Positions 8,082 through 16,343 of a stretch of DNA of 55,343 nucleotides are shown piece by piece. This stretch comes from Thermus caliditerrae. Lineage in GTDB: Bacteria > Deinococcota > Deinococci > Deinococcales > Thermaceae. Position 1 is the first letter of the stretch; every line of letters begins with the position of its first letter. The notes below the pieces were generated by a model. It had not been told where the DNA came from. It saw only the letters and a program-made list of their open reading frames with translations, and made no database searches. Both the position numbers and the translations under genes were made by a program. The DNA lies in contig NZ_JAKEDT010000006.1 of the NCBI RefSeq assembly GCF_021462525.1, positions 34,672 through 90,014 on the forward strand, read 5' to 3'.

Positions 8082-8719
8082 GGCTGAACCTCCGCAAGCA
8101 CTTCCTCCACCTTTTCCTTGGCCCTGGCCAGGCCGGCTTCCGGATCCAGGTCGAGTTCCTCTAAGGCCAAATCCACAAGGCGGTACCAAAGCCGCTTACG
8201 CTCTTCGAAGCAGGGGATCTCCGCTATCCGTGGCCTAAGGTGGCGCAGGTAGGCTACAAGTTCCCCGTACTCTGGACCCAAAAGCCGGAGAAAACGCTCC
8301 TTTAGGCGCACCGCCAAGGCAGGGGCAGCCCCAGAGGTGGAAAGGGCCACCACCAACTCCCCCCTTCGCACCACGGCGGGGAGGATGGCGGTGGCGTTTT
8401 CCGGGTCATCCACCGCCACCAAAAACACCCTTCGCCTTTCCGCCTCTGCCTTTACCTGGGGATGGATCCCCTTGTCTTGGGGATGGCTTACCACCAGGAA
8501 GAAGCCCTCGAGGTCCCCTTGCCGATAACCGCGGGGAAGCCAGCGGATCCTTCCCTCCTTGGCCAAGCCCGCCAGATTCCAATGGTCCTCCTGGGCCAGG
8601 ACGGTGACCTGGGCCTCGGCCTCCAAGAGGGCCTGGAGCTTGGCCCCCGTCTCCGGGCCGCCGGCGATTAGGAGAACCGGCCTGCCCCTCAGGTTCAGCA
8701 TGAGGGGAAAGTAGGTCAT
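8069..8719 (-). CDS. Precorrin-2 dehydrogenase / sirohydrochlorin ferrochelatase (sirohaem synthase N-domain type)
   Basis: 216 residues resembling the N-terminal half of CysG and yeast Met8p. It begins MTYFPLMLNLRGRPVLLIAGG (NAD-binding fold) and has the signature VDDPENATAILPAVVRRGEL followed by ALSTSGAAPALAVRLKE. It oxidises precorrin-2 to sirohydrochlorin and may insert iron to give sirohaem. Together with HemD and SUMT it forms a split sirohaem pathway in one operon. The start overlaps hemD by 4 bp (ATGA). Whether the protein is also the ferrochelatase cannot be decided from sequence. Confidence 0.9.
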   Translation of the reverse strand: MTYFPLMLNLRGRPVLLIAGGPETGAKLQALLEAEAQVTVLAQEDHWNLAGLAKEGRIRWLPRGYRQGDLEGFFLVVSHPQDKGIHPQVKAEAERRRVFLVAVDDPENATAILPAVVRRGELVVALSTSGAAPALAVRLKERFLRLLGPEYGELVAYLRHLRPRIAEIPCFEERKRLWYRLVDLALEELDLDPEAGLARAKEKVEEVLAEVQPWTR

Positions 8720-9480
8720 GCCCCCTCCCGGTACAGGCGTAAGAAGCCCTGGAGCATGCTTCCTAGCCGCTCCTGCTCATCCACGTAGAAGGGCTGCACC
8801 CCCCACTCCCTTAAGGCCTCCGCGGTAACCCGGCCCACGGCCAGAGCCTTTACCTCGTGCTGGAAGGTTCTCCTCAACTCCGAGGGGTTCCGGGCTCCCT
8901 CAAACAGGAACTCCACCTGGATGGCGGCTACAAAGGCTACCGCTTGCACCTCTTTGGCCAAAATGGTCTCCTCCAGAAGGCGGATCCCCTCAGGGTCCGG
9001 CAGGTGACGGTAAGGCATGAGGGGGAGAACCTCATAGCCCCTGTCCTCCAACGCCTGTTCCAGGAGGGGTAGGGGCTTGCCGTAAAGCTGGAGGGCGGCC
9101 ACTCCGGGTCCCTGGGGTAGGAGAGGCAAAAGGCTTGGCGTGGTTCCGTCTCCTACCCCATGAGGGGCAAGCCCTAGGTCCCTGAGTACCCGGGCGGCCT
9201 TGGTCCCCCGGGCCAAGCGGAGGGCATTCTCCAGGCTCCCCTTCAGGTCTAGTTCCAAAACCCGCCCTCCTTCCAAAAGCTCCCTTACCCCTATCCCGGT
9301 GGTGGCCACGAAGAGATCCACCCCTTCTCCCAGCCGCCGGAGATGGTCCTGGTATTCGGGAACGGATACCTTTTCCGTGGCCTGAACAGGGAGAAGGAGG
9401 GGCATTAAGCCTAGCTTTGTCGCCAGAGATTTGAACTCTTCCCTCCTTCTGAGACCGGCATAGGCGATGCGCATCCCCAA
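8716..9480 (-). CDS. hemD: Uroporphyrinogen-III synthase
   Basis: 254 residues beginning MGMRIAYAGLRRREEFKSL. The pattern of two alternating alpha/beta domains, VATTGIGVREL, and AVGRVTAEALREWGV near the C-terminus match the HemD family, which is poorly conserved otherwise. It closes hydroxymethylbilane to uroporphyrinogen III, the shared precursor of haem, sirohaem and B12. It lies 6 bp after the sulfite reductase stop and overlaps the dehydrogenase gene. ATG 9474 (the second Met) is an equally possible start. Placement in a sulfur operon suggests a dedicated supply for sirohaem and cobalamin. Confidence 0.88.
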   Translation of the reverse strand: MGMRIAYAGLRRREEFKSLATKLGLMPLLLPVQATEKVSVPEYQDHLRRLGEGVDLFVATTGIGVRELLEGGRVLELDLKGSLENALRLARGTKAARVLRDLGLAPHGVGDGTTPSLLPLLPQGPGVAALQLYGKPLPLLEQALEDRGYEVLPLMPYRHLPDPEGIRLLEETILAKEVQAVAFVAAIQVEFLFEGARNPSELRRTFQHEVKALAVGRVTAEALREWGVQPFYVDEQERLGSMLQGFLRLYREGA

Positions 9481-9486
9481 CCTCCC

Positions 9487-11217
9487 TTACACCGCGCACT
9501 CCCCACGGCCTAGCTGCACCCGGAAGGTTTCCCCTTCCGCCCCCAGGTCCTGGTAGTACTCTGGGGCTTCCTCATAGGAAGGAATGCTCTGGAGGTCCTC
9601 GAGAAGGGGCTTGAAGGAGGCGGCTCCCACCCGGTCCAAATAAGCCTGGAAACTTTCGCCCTGCTCCCGCTCCTCCTGGTAGCGCTTCAGGATCCTTTCC
9701 ACCGCCTCAGGAGTGCGCCGGGCAGGAATCCGAGCCACTACCTGGCCAAAACGGGCCTCACCCTCCCGGGTGCGGCCTCCCAGGAGGAGGACGTAGTGGG
9801 GTACCTCTCGTTCCCCCATCCTGCGGCTTGCCCCGTAGAAGCCGATGTCAGCGATGTGGTGCTGGCCGCAGGAGTTGGGGCACCCGGAGATCTTCAGGCT
9901 CAAGGAACGCACCCCCGGGTCGTGGACTAAGGGAAGCGAAGAGAGCTGGGCCTCCAGGGCCTGGGCCAGCCCGCGGGAGTGGGTGATGGCCAGGTTGCAG
10001 GTGTCGGCCCCGGGGCAGCGGGTGATGTCCAACACGGTGTGGGCGTAGGGGTGGGCCAGGCCCGCCTTAAGGAGGGCCTCGTAAAGCCCCCCTAGGGCCT
10101 CTTCCGGCACGAAGCGCAGGAGGAGGTTCTGGCTGATGGCGCTCCTTACCTCGGCGGCGTAGGTCTCGGCGATGTCGGCCAAGGCCCTCAGGCCCTCCGG
10201 GGCGATGTCCCCCAAGGGAAGGCGCACCAAAACCGTGTAGAAGCCTTCCTGTTTTTGCCGGAAGAGGTTGGTGCGGCGCCAGTCTTCAAAGCCTGGGGCG
10301 AAGCTGAAGGGCTTCCTGGGGGGGGAGGGGAGAGGAGGGAGCGGGGGGTCCTGGGGCGGTTGCCAGGCCCTCAGGTCCTCCCCGCTGGCGGTGAGCTTAA
10401 CCAGCCGCCTTTCCTCCCGCATCGCCTCCCGGAAGGCGGCGATGCCCCACCGCTTCACCAGGAACTTAAGCCGGGCCTGGGTGAGGACCTTGCGGTTGCC
10501 GTAGCGGTCAAAGAGACGGATGATGGCCAGCATGGTGGGGAGGAGGTCCTCCTCTGGGGTAAAGGGTTCCAAGAGCTCCGCGCTCATGGGAGCGGCTCCC
10601 AAGCCCCCGCCCACGTAAAGGCGGAAGCCCCTTTTGCCCCCCTCCACCGCGGCCACCACCCCGATGTCGTGAATGGGGGTACGGGCATGGTCGGTGGCAC
10701 ACCCCTCAAAGGCAATCTTGAACTTGCGGGGCAGGTTCTGCCCCACGGGGTGGCGGAGGAAGTAGCGGTAGGCGGCCTCGGCGTAGGGAGTCACGTCAAA
10801 GGGCTCCTCAGGGGAAACTCCGGCGTACGGGCAGCAGGTGATGGCTCGGATGGAGTGGCCGCAGGCCTCGCGGGTGGTGAGGCCCACCCTGTTTACGGCC
10901 CGGAGGACGTGGGGTACGTCCCTTCGGTGCACGTGGTGGAGCTGCACCGCCTGCCGGGTGGTTACGTGGGTCAGCCGGTTTTCTGCATACCGCTCCGCCA
11001 CGTCTGCCAGAACCCTTAGGGCCTCTGGGCTCACCCGGCCCACGGGGAGCTTGATGCGCACCATGTGGTGCTCGGGCCGTCCCCGGATGCCGTAGATGCC
11101 GTTTTTCAGGCGGAAGACGCGGAAGTCCTCCGGGTCTTCCGCCCCCGCCTCGAGGCGGGCGATCATGGCCTCCAGATGCTGGATCTCGGCCTCCACTTCG
11201 GCGCTCAGCCCTGCCAT
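9487..11217 (-). CDS. sir: Sulfite reductase (ferredoxin-type), sirohaem 4Fe-4S hemoprotein
   Basis: 576 residues from MAGLSAEVEAEIQHLEAM. The open frame continues upstream, but ATG 11217 has a GGAAAGGAGG ribosome site and fits the family. It shows the two-fold repeated nitrite/sulfite reductase layout: LTHVTTRQAVQLHHV in the first half, then cluster cysteines in TRCPGADTCN (C-x5-C) and SGCPNSCGQHH (C-x3-C). The protein reduces sulfite to sulfide with six electrons. Nitrite reductase is the alternative, but the neighbours (cysH, sat, sirohaem genes) argue for sulfite. It is the first gene of the operon, behind a strong promoter. Confidence 0.92.
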   Translation of the reverse strand: MAGLSAEVEAEIQHLEAMIARLEAGAEDPEDFRVFRLKNGIYGIRGRPEHHMVRIKLPVGRVSPEALRVLADVAERYAENRLTHVTTRQAVQLHHVHRRDVPHVLRAVNRVGLTTREACGHSIRAITCCPYAGVSPEEPFDVTPYAEAAYRYFLRHPVGQNLPRKFKIAFEGCATDHARTPIHDIGVVAAVEGGKRGFRLYVGGGLGAAPMSAELLEPFTPEEDLLPTMLAIIRLFDRYGNRKVLTQARLKFLVKRWGIAAFREAMREERRLVKLTASGEDLRAWQPPQDPPLPPLPSPPRKPFSFAPGFEDWRRTNLFRQKQEGFYTVLVRLPLGDIAPEGLRALADIAETYAAEVRSAISQNLLLRFVPEEALGGLYEALLKAGLAHPYAHTVLDITRCPGADTCNLAITHSRGLAQALEAQLSSLPLVHDPGVRSLSLKISGCPNSCGQHHIADIGFYGASRRMGEREVPHYVLLLGGRTREGEARFGQVVARIPARRTPEAVERILKRYQEEREQGESFQAYLDRVGAASFKPLLEDLQSIPSYEEAPEYYQDLGAEGETFRVQLGRGECAV

Positions 11218-11255
11218 CCTGCCTCCTTTCCCCCCGGCCGGGGGTTGCCCGGAAT

Positions 11256-11283
11256 GATATACCATTGAGTCTATGAAAGTCAA
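11256..11283 (-). promoter_or_regulatory. Sigma-A promoter of the sulfate assimilation operon
   Basis: Minus strand TTGACT (11278-11283), 16-bp spacer, TATATC (11256-11261), about 40 bp before the sulfite reductase start. This is one of the best promoter matches in the window. It is divergent from the thiamine leader. Confidence 0.7.
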
Positions 11284-11331
11284 GGGTATATTCCCCGTGC
11301 CCCGGCCCACTTTTCCAAGCCCCCCACGTGG

Positions 11332-11337
11332 TATAGT
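11332..11337 (+). promoter_or_regulatory. Candidate -10 box of the thiamine operon
   Basis: TATAGT lies about 12 bp before the TPP riboswitch, the right distance for a transcript that starts at the riboswitch 5' stem. The -35 region (around 11309-11314) is poor. Confidence 0.5.
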
Positions 11338-11348
11338 GAGGGGGCAGG

Positions 11349-11438
11349 CTAGGGGTGCCCTAAGGGAGGGGCTGAGAGCTGGGTTTCTCCCAGCAACCCT
11401 TGGAACCTGATCCGGGTAATGCCGGCGGAGGGAAGCCT
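11349..11438 (+). promoter_or_regulatory. TPP riboswitch (THI element)
   Basis: Canonical THI box in order: AGGGGTGCCC, GGGGCTGAGAGC, a short variable arm, ACCCTTGGAACCTGATCCGG and GTAATGCCGGCGGAGGGAA. It precedes thiE-S-G-O-C. Thiamine pyrophosphate binding should repress the operon. Confidence 0.96.
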
Positions 11439-11468
11439 ATGCGGAAACGTCTCAATCCCCAAAAACTC

Positions 11469-11514
11469 CACCTCCTCAAGCCGCAGGGCTTTGCCTTGCC
11501 GGCCTGAGGAGGTG
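11469..11514 (+). promoter_or_regulatory. Hairpin that sequesters the thiE ribosome site
   Basis: CACCTCCTCA (11469-11478) is the perfect complement of TGAGGAGGTG (11505-11514), and the second arm contains the thiE Shine-Dalgarno just before TTG 11520. This suggests translational control by the TPP riboswitch rather than only termination. Confidence 0.7.
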
Positions 11515-11519
11515 AGACC

Positions 11520-12140
11520 TTGCGGAGAAGGCTGTACCTGGTGGTGACCCCCAGGCCTGGTTGGAGCTTTGACGAGGTCTTGGACCGCACGGAAAGGGCC
11601 CTGGGGGGAGGGGTGGAGGTGGTACAGCTTCGGGCCAAGGACTGGGAGGCCCGGCCCACCCTGGCCCTGGGGGAGAGGATGCTCTCCCTGGCCCGACGGT
11701 ATGGGGTGCCCTTCTTCCTCAACGACCGGCCGGACCTGGCGGCCCTTCTGGGAGCGGATGGGGTGCACCTTGGTCAGGGGGACCTGACGCCCGCGGAGGC
11801 CCGGCGCTTCTTCGGGGGGATGGTGGGCCGCTCCACCCACGCTCCGGAGCAGGCCCTAAAGGCCCTCGAGGAGGGAGTGGACTACCTCTCCGTGGGCCCG
11901 GTCTGGGAGACCCCCACCAAGCCGGGCCGGCCGGCGGCGGGCCTGGATTATGTGCGCTGGGCCCGGGAGAACCTGGGGGAAAGGCCCTGGTACGCCATCG
12001 GCGGCATCACCCTGGAGAACCTGGGGGAGGTTTTGGAGGCTGGGGCGCGCCGGGTTGTGGTGGTGCGGGCCATCCTGGACGCGGAGGACCCGGAAAGGGC
12101 GGCCAGGGCCTTCAGGGAGCGGCTTTATGGTGTGGCTTAA
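11520..12140 (+). CDS. thiE: Thiamine-phosphate synthase
   Basis: 206 residues, TIM-barrel. Start is TTG 11520, chosen because the GGAGGTGAG ribosome site lies 6 nt upstream. Family motifs: VVQLRAKDW, FFLNDRPDLAALLGADGVHLGQGD (metal and pyrophosphate binding), GRSTHAPEQAL, SVGPVWETPTKPGR and YAIGGITLENL. It joins HMP pyrophosphate to thiazole phosphate, giving thiamine phosphate. It is the first gene after the TPP riboswitch and overlaps thiS by 14 bp. Confidence 0.95.
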   Translation: MRRRLYLVVTPRPGWSFDEVLDRTERALGGGVEVVQLRAKDWEARPTLALGERMLSLARRYGVPFFLNDRPDLAALLGADGVHLGQGDLTPAEARRFFGGMVGRSTHAPEQALKALEEGVDYLSVGPVWETPTKPGRPAAGLDYVRWARENLGERPWYAIGGITLENLGEVLEAGARRVVVVRAILDAEDPERAARAFRERLYGVA

Positions 12141-12321
12141 CGGGGAAGCTAAGCCCCTCGAGGGCAAAACGCTGAGGGAGGTTCTGGAGGAGCTGGACGT
12201 GGATCTTTCCCGGGTGGCGGTCCTCCTCAACGAGGAGGCCTACCCGGGGCGGGAGCTTCCTCACCACGTCCTGAAGGAAGGGGATGTGGTGGAGGTGGTC
12301 ACCCTCATGCAAGGAGGCTAG
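12127..12321 (+). CDS. thiS: Sulfur carrier protein ThiS
   Basis: 64 residues, MVWLNGEAKPLEGKTLREVL to the obligatory C-terminal Gly-Gly (LMQGG). ThiS is a ubiquitin-like protein whose C-terminal glycine is adenylated and converted to a thiocarboxylate, the sulfur donor for thiazole formation by ThiG. The start ATG 12127 lies inside thiE. The stop is immediately followed by the thiG ATG. No ThiF adenylyltransferase gene is in the window. Confidence 0.95.
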   Translation: MVWLNGEAKPLEGKTLREVLEELDVDLSRVAVLLNEEAYPGRELPHHVLKEGDVVEVVTLMQGG

Positions 12322-13107
12322 ATGGACACCTGGAAGGTAGGGGATGTGGAGCTAAGGAGCCGCCTCATCCTGGGCTCGGGCAAGTTCCGGGACTTCGGGG
12401 TGATGCGGGAGGCCATGCAGGCGGCGGGGGCGGAGGTGGTCACCGTGGCCATCCGCCGGGTGGAGGCCAGGATGCCCGGGCACGTGGGGCTTCTGGAGGC
12501 CCTGGAGGGGGTGCGGCTTCTTCCCAACACCGCCGGGGCCCGCACCGCGGAGGAGGCCCTGAGGATCGCCCGCCTGGGCCGGGCCCTCACCGGGGAGCGC
12601 TGGGTGAAGCTGGAGGTGATCCCCGACCCCACCTACCTCCTCCCCGACCCCGTGGAGACCCTGAAGGCGGCGGAGGCTCTGTTGGCGGAGGGCTTTTTGG
12701 TCCTGCCCTACATCGGCCCGGACCTGGTCCTAGCCCGAAGGCTGGCCCAGCTGGGCACGGCCACGGTGATGCCCCTGGCCGCCCTCATCGGCTCCGGCTG
12801 GGGGGTGAAGACCCGGGCCCTTTTGGAGCTCTTCGCCCGGGAGCGGGCCTCCCTGCCCCCGGTGGTGGTGGACGCGGGCCTGGGCCTCCCCTCCCACGCG
12901 GCCGAGGTCCTGGAGCTGGGCTTGGATGCGGTGCTGGTCAACACCGCCATCGCCGAGGCGAAAGACCCCGTGGCCATGGCCGAGGCCTTCCGCTTGGGGG
13001 TGGAGGCGGGGAGGAGGGCCTACCTGGCGGGGCCCATGCGGCCCAGGGAGGGGGCGAGCCCCAGCAGCCCCACGGAGGGGGTTCCCTTGGGAGGGCCCGG
13101 GCGGTGA
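12322..13107 (+). CDS. thiG: Thiazole synthase
   Basis: 261 residues. It starts [20 protein letters not shown] and has the Schiff-base lysine segment in WVKLEVIPD, plus [24 protein letters not shown] and the phosphate-binding [15 protein letters not shown]. It condenses deoxyxylulose phosphate, dehydroglycine and ThiS thiocarboxylate into the thiazole ring. The C-terminal tail is proline/glycine-rich. It overlaps thiO by 4 bp (GTGA). Confidence 0.95.
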   Translation: MDTWKVGDVELRSRLILGSGKFRDFGVMREAMQAAGAEVVTVAIRRVEARMPGHVGLLEALEGVRLLPNTAGARTAEEALRIARLGRALTGERWVKLEVIPDPTYLLPDPVETLKAAEALLAEGFLVLPYIGPDLVLARRLAQLGTATVMPLAALIGSGWGVKTRALLELFARERASLPPVVVDAGLGLPSHAAEVLELGLDAVLVNTAIAEAKDPVAMAEAFRLGVEAGRRAYLAGPMRPREGASPSSPTEGVPLGGPGR

Positions 13108-14057
13108 AGGTGGACGTCATCGTGGTAGGGGCGGGGATCATCGGGGCCCTGGCCGCCTACGAGCTCAGGAAGCGGGGCCTCGAGGTCCTCCTCCTGGACG
13201 CGGGCAAGGAGGGGGCGGCCACCTCCGCCAGCGCGGGGATGCTGGCCCCCTACCCCGAGGGGCTCTCCGGGGAGGTTTTGGAGGCGGCCCTCTTCGGCCT
13301 GGAGCGCTATCCCGACCTCCTGGCGGAGCTTGGGGGTTTGGGCTTGCCGCTGGAGGCGGACTTCGCCGGGACCCAGGTGGTGGCCCTTTCCCCAAGGGAA
13401 GAGGAGGCCTGGGAAGCCCGGGAGCCCCTTGCCTACCCGGTGCGGGGGGGAAGGGGGGCGCGCACCTTCCCCGGGGGGTACGTGCACCCTAGGAGGTTGC
13501 GGCAGGCCCTGCTGCGGGCTTTGGAGGCCATGGGAACCCCCCTCCTCCACGCGGAGGTGGAGGAGGTGAGGGAAGGGGAGGTGCGGGGAAGGCGGCGGGG
13601 TGCTTCCCCTGAGGAGCCCTTGGCCGCCCGGGCCCGTTACCTTCTCCTGGCCGTGGGCGCCTGGGGTGGCCGGTTCGGCCTGGGGGTGCGCCCCTTAAAG
13701 GGGGAGGCCTTGCTCCTGGAGGGGACGCCGCCCCCCATGCCCCTCTTCGCCGGGGACGGCTACCTCCTGCCCCGGGAGGGCGGGGTGTACGTGGGGGCCA
13801 CCGGGCGGGAGGGCTGGGCCCCGGGGGTGGACCTCTTCGGCCTCAGGTGGCTTGCGGACTACGCCCACGAGCGCTTTCCCTTACTTGAGGGGGCCCGGTT
13901 CCGAGAGGCCCTATGGGGCTACCGGCCGGTGGGGGAGCTTCTCGTGGGGGAGGTGCAGGAGGGCGTCTATGCGGCGGTGGGCCACGGGAGGAACGGGGTC
14001 CTCCTGGCCCCCTGGACGGCGGCGAGGATTCTGGAGCTTATGGGGGTAAAGCCATGA
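13104..14057 (+). CDS. thiO: Glycine oxidase ThiO (FAD-dependent)
   Basis: 317 residues from GTG 13104. The dinucleotide-binding motif [19 protein letters not shown] lies at residues 6-24, followed by [15 protein letters not shown], a C-terminal FAD/substrate segment with [10 protein letters not shown] and [14 protein letters not shown]. ThiO oxidises glycine to the iminoacetate used by ThiG in aerobes. Position between thiG and thiC supports this over other D-amino-acid oxidases. It overlaps thiC by 4 bp. Confidence 0.9.
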   Translation: MKVDVIVVGAGIIGALAAYELRKRGLEVLLLDAGKEGAATSASAGMLAPYPEGLSGEVLEAALFGLERYPDLLAELGGLGLPLEADFAGTQVVALSPREEEAWEAREPLAYPVRGGRGARTFPGGYVHPRRLRQALLRALEAMGTPLLHAEVEEVREGEVRGRRRGASPEEPLAARARYLLLAVGAWGGRFGLGVRPLKGEALLLEGTPPPMPLFAGDGYLLPREGGVYVGATGREGWAPGVDLFGLRWLADYAHERFPLLEGARFREALWGYRPVGELLVGEVQEGVYAAVGHGRNGVLLAPWTAARILELMGVKP

Positions 14058-15385
14058 CCCAGCTGGAAGCGGCAAGGAAGGGCCTCATCACCGAGGAGAT
14101 GGCCTACGTGGCGGAGAAGGAGGGGGTTTCCCCGGAGTTTGTGCGGGAAGGGGTGGCGGCGGGGCGGATCGTGATTCCCCGGAACCCCAACCACCGCACC
14201 CTTCGGGACTTCAAGGGGATCGGGGAGGGGCTTAGCGTAAAGGTGAACGCCAACCTGGGCACCTCCTACGACTACGTGGACCTCGAGGAGGAGGTGGCGA
14301 AGGCCCGGGTGGCCATCCAGTACGGGGCGGACACCATCATGGATCTCTCCACGGGGGGAGACTTGAAGGCCATCCGGGAAAAAATCCTGGAGGTGGCCAC
14401 CGTTCCCCTGGGCACCGTGCCCATCTACGAGGCCGAGTTCCGCGCCGCCAAGAGGAAGAGCTTCTTCGACATGTCCGCGGACGAGCTTTTCCAGGTCATC
14501 GAGGAGCACGGGCGGCAGGGGGTGGACTACATCACCGTGCACGTGGGGGTTACCCTGAAGAACCTGGAGGTCTACCGGAATTCCTCCCGCACCACGGGGA
14601 TCGTGAGCCGGGGAGGAGGCCTCATGGCCGCCTGGATGCTCCACCGGGGTGAGGAAAACCCCCTCTACGCCCGCTTTGACGACCTCCTGGAGATCGCCCG
14701 CACCTACGACATGACCCTCTCCCTGGGGGATGGCCTCAGGCCCGGCTCCCTGGCGGACAGCACCGACCGGGCTCAGATCGCCGAACTCCTCACCATCGGG
14801 GAGCTGGTGGAACGGGCGAGGCGGGCGGGGGTGCAGGCCATGGTGGAGGGGCCGGGGCACATCCCCTTGAACGAGGTGGCCGCCAACGTCCAGATCCAGA
14901 AGAAGCTCACGGGCCACGCCCCCTTCTACATCCTGGGCATGCTCCCCGTGGACACCGCGGCCGGCTTCGACCACATCGCCGGGGCCATCGGGGGAGCCTT
15001 GGCGGGCTGGATGGGGGCGGACATGCTCTGCTACCTGACCCCGGCGGAGCACCTGGGCCTGCCCACCCCGGAGCACGTGAAGGAGGGGGTGATCGCCTTC
15101 AAGATCGCCGCCCACGCCGCGGACGTGGCCCGGGGGAACCCCAGGGCCTTGGAGCGGAACCGAAGGATGTCCGAGGCCCGCTACCGCCTGGACTGGGAGG
15201 GGCAGTTCGCCCTCTACCTCTTTCCCGAGGAGGCCCGCCGCCTCAAGGAGGAGCGGGGCTCCAGGACCAAGGCCTGCAGCATGTGCGGCCCCTTCTGCCC
15301 CATGAACCTGGTGGAGGCGGTCTTACGGGGCAAGGCCCGGATGGAGCTTCAGGGTGCACCCTACGCCCACGACCCCGTGGGCTAG
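14054..15385 (+). CDS. thiC: Phosphomethylpyrimidine synthase
   Basis: 443 residues from [16 protein letters not shown]; the frame is open upstream inside thiO, but ATG 14054 gives the usual 4-bp overlap. It shows VNANLGTS, GADTIMDLSTGGDL, FDMSADELFQVIEEHG, DGLRPGS, EGPGHIPL and the C-terminal cluster-binding CSMCGPFCPM (CxxCx4C). It is a radical-SAM enzyme that rearranges aminoimidazole ribotide to HMP phosphate. It is the shorter, bacterial/archaeal-type ThiC without the long N-terminal domain. Last gene of the riboswitch operon. Confidence 0.96.
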   Translation: MTQLEAARKGLITEEMAYVAEKEGVSPEFVREGVAAGRIVIPRNPNHRTLRDFKGIGEGLSVKVNANLGTSYDYVDLEEEVAKARVAIQYGADTIMDLSTGGDLKAIREKILEVATVPLGTVPIYEAEFRAAKRKSFFDMSADELFQVIEEHGRQGVDYITVHVGVTLKNLEVYRNSSRTTGIVSRGGGLMAAWMLHRGEENPLYARFDDLLEIARTYDMTLSLGDGLRPGSLADSTDRAQIAELLTIGELVERARRAGVQAMVEGPGHIPLNEVAANVQIQKKLTGHAPFYILGMLPVDTAAGFDHIAGAIGGALAGWMGADMLCYLTPAEHLGLPTPEHVKEGVIAFKIAAHAADVARGNPRALERNRRMSEARYRLDWEGQFALYLFPEEARRLKEERGSRTKACSMCGPFCPMNLVEAVLRGKARMELQGAPYAHDPVG

Positions 15386-15549
15386 GGCGGGGGGTCGAGA
15401 TGCTGACGAAAAGCTTCGGCCACGCCCCCCACCTCCTGACGGCACCGGGCAACCTCCAGCACCAGGGTGAAGGCCTCCTCGTCGCTAAGGGTAAGCCGGA
15501 AACCGTAAAGGCGCAGGTGGATATCGGCCACGGCGAAGGCCGTCCGCAT
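15382..15549 (-). pseudogene. Remnant of a Doc/Fic-type toxin C-terminus
   Basis: A 55-codon minus-strand frame from ATG 15549 to TAG 15382, antisense to the last bases of thiC. The peptide [19 protein letters not shown], followed by a TLSDEEAFTLVLEVA stretch, resembles the end of Doc-family proteins, where NKRTA...FLRLNGYRL...EEA...LVLAVA follows the HxFxDGN active site. The active-site part is missing, so this is probably a truncated toxin relic between thiC and thiD. Family assignment is from memory of the motif only. Confidence 0.45.
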
Positions 15550-15566
15550 TATGCCCGAGGTGGGGC

Positions 15567-16326
<760 letters not shown>

Positions 16327-16343
<17 letters not shown>

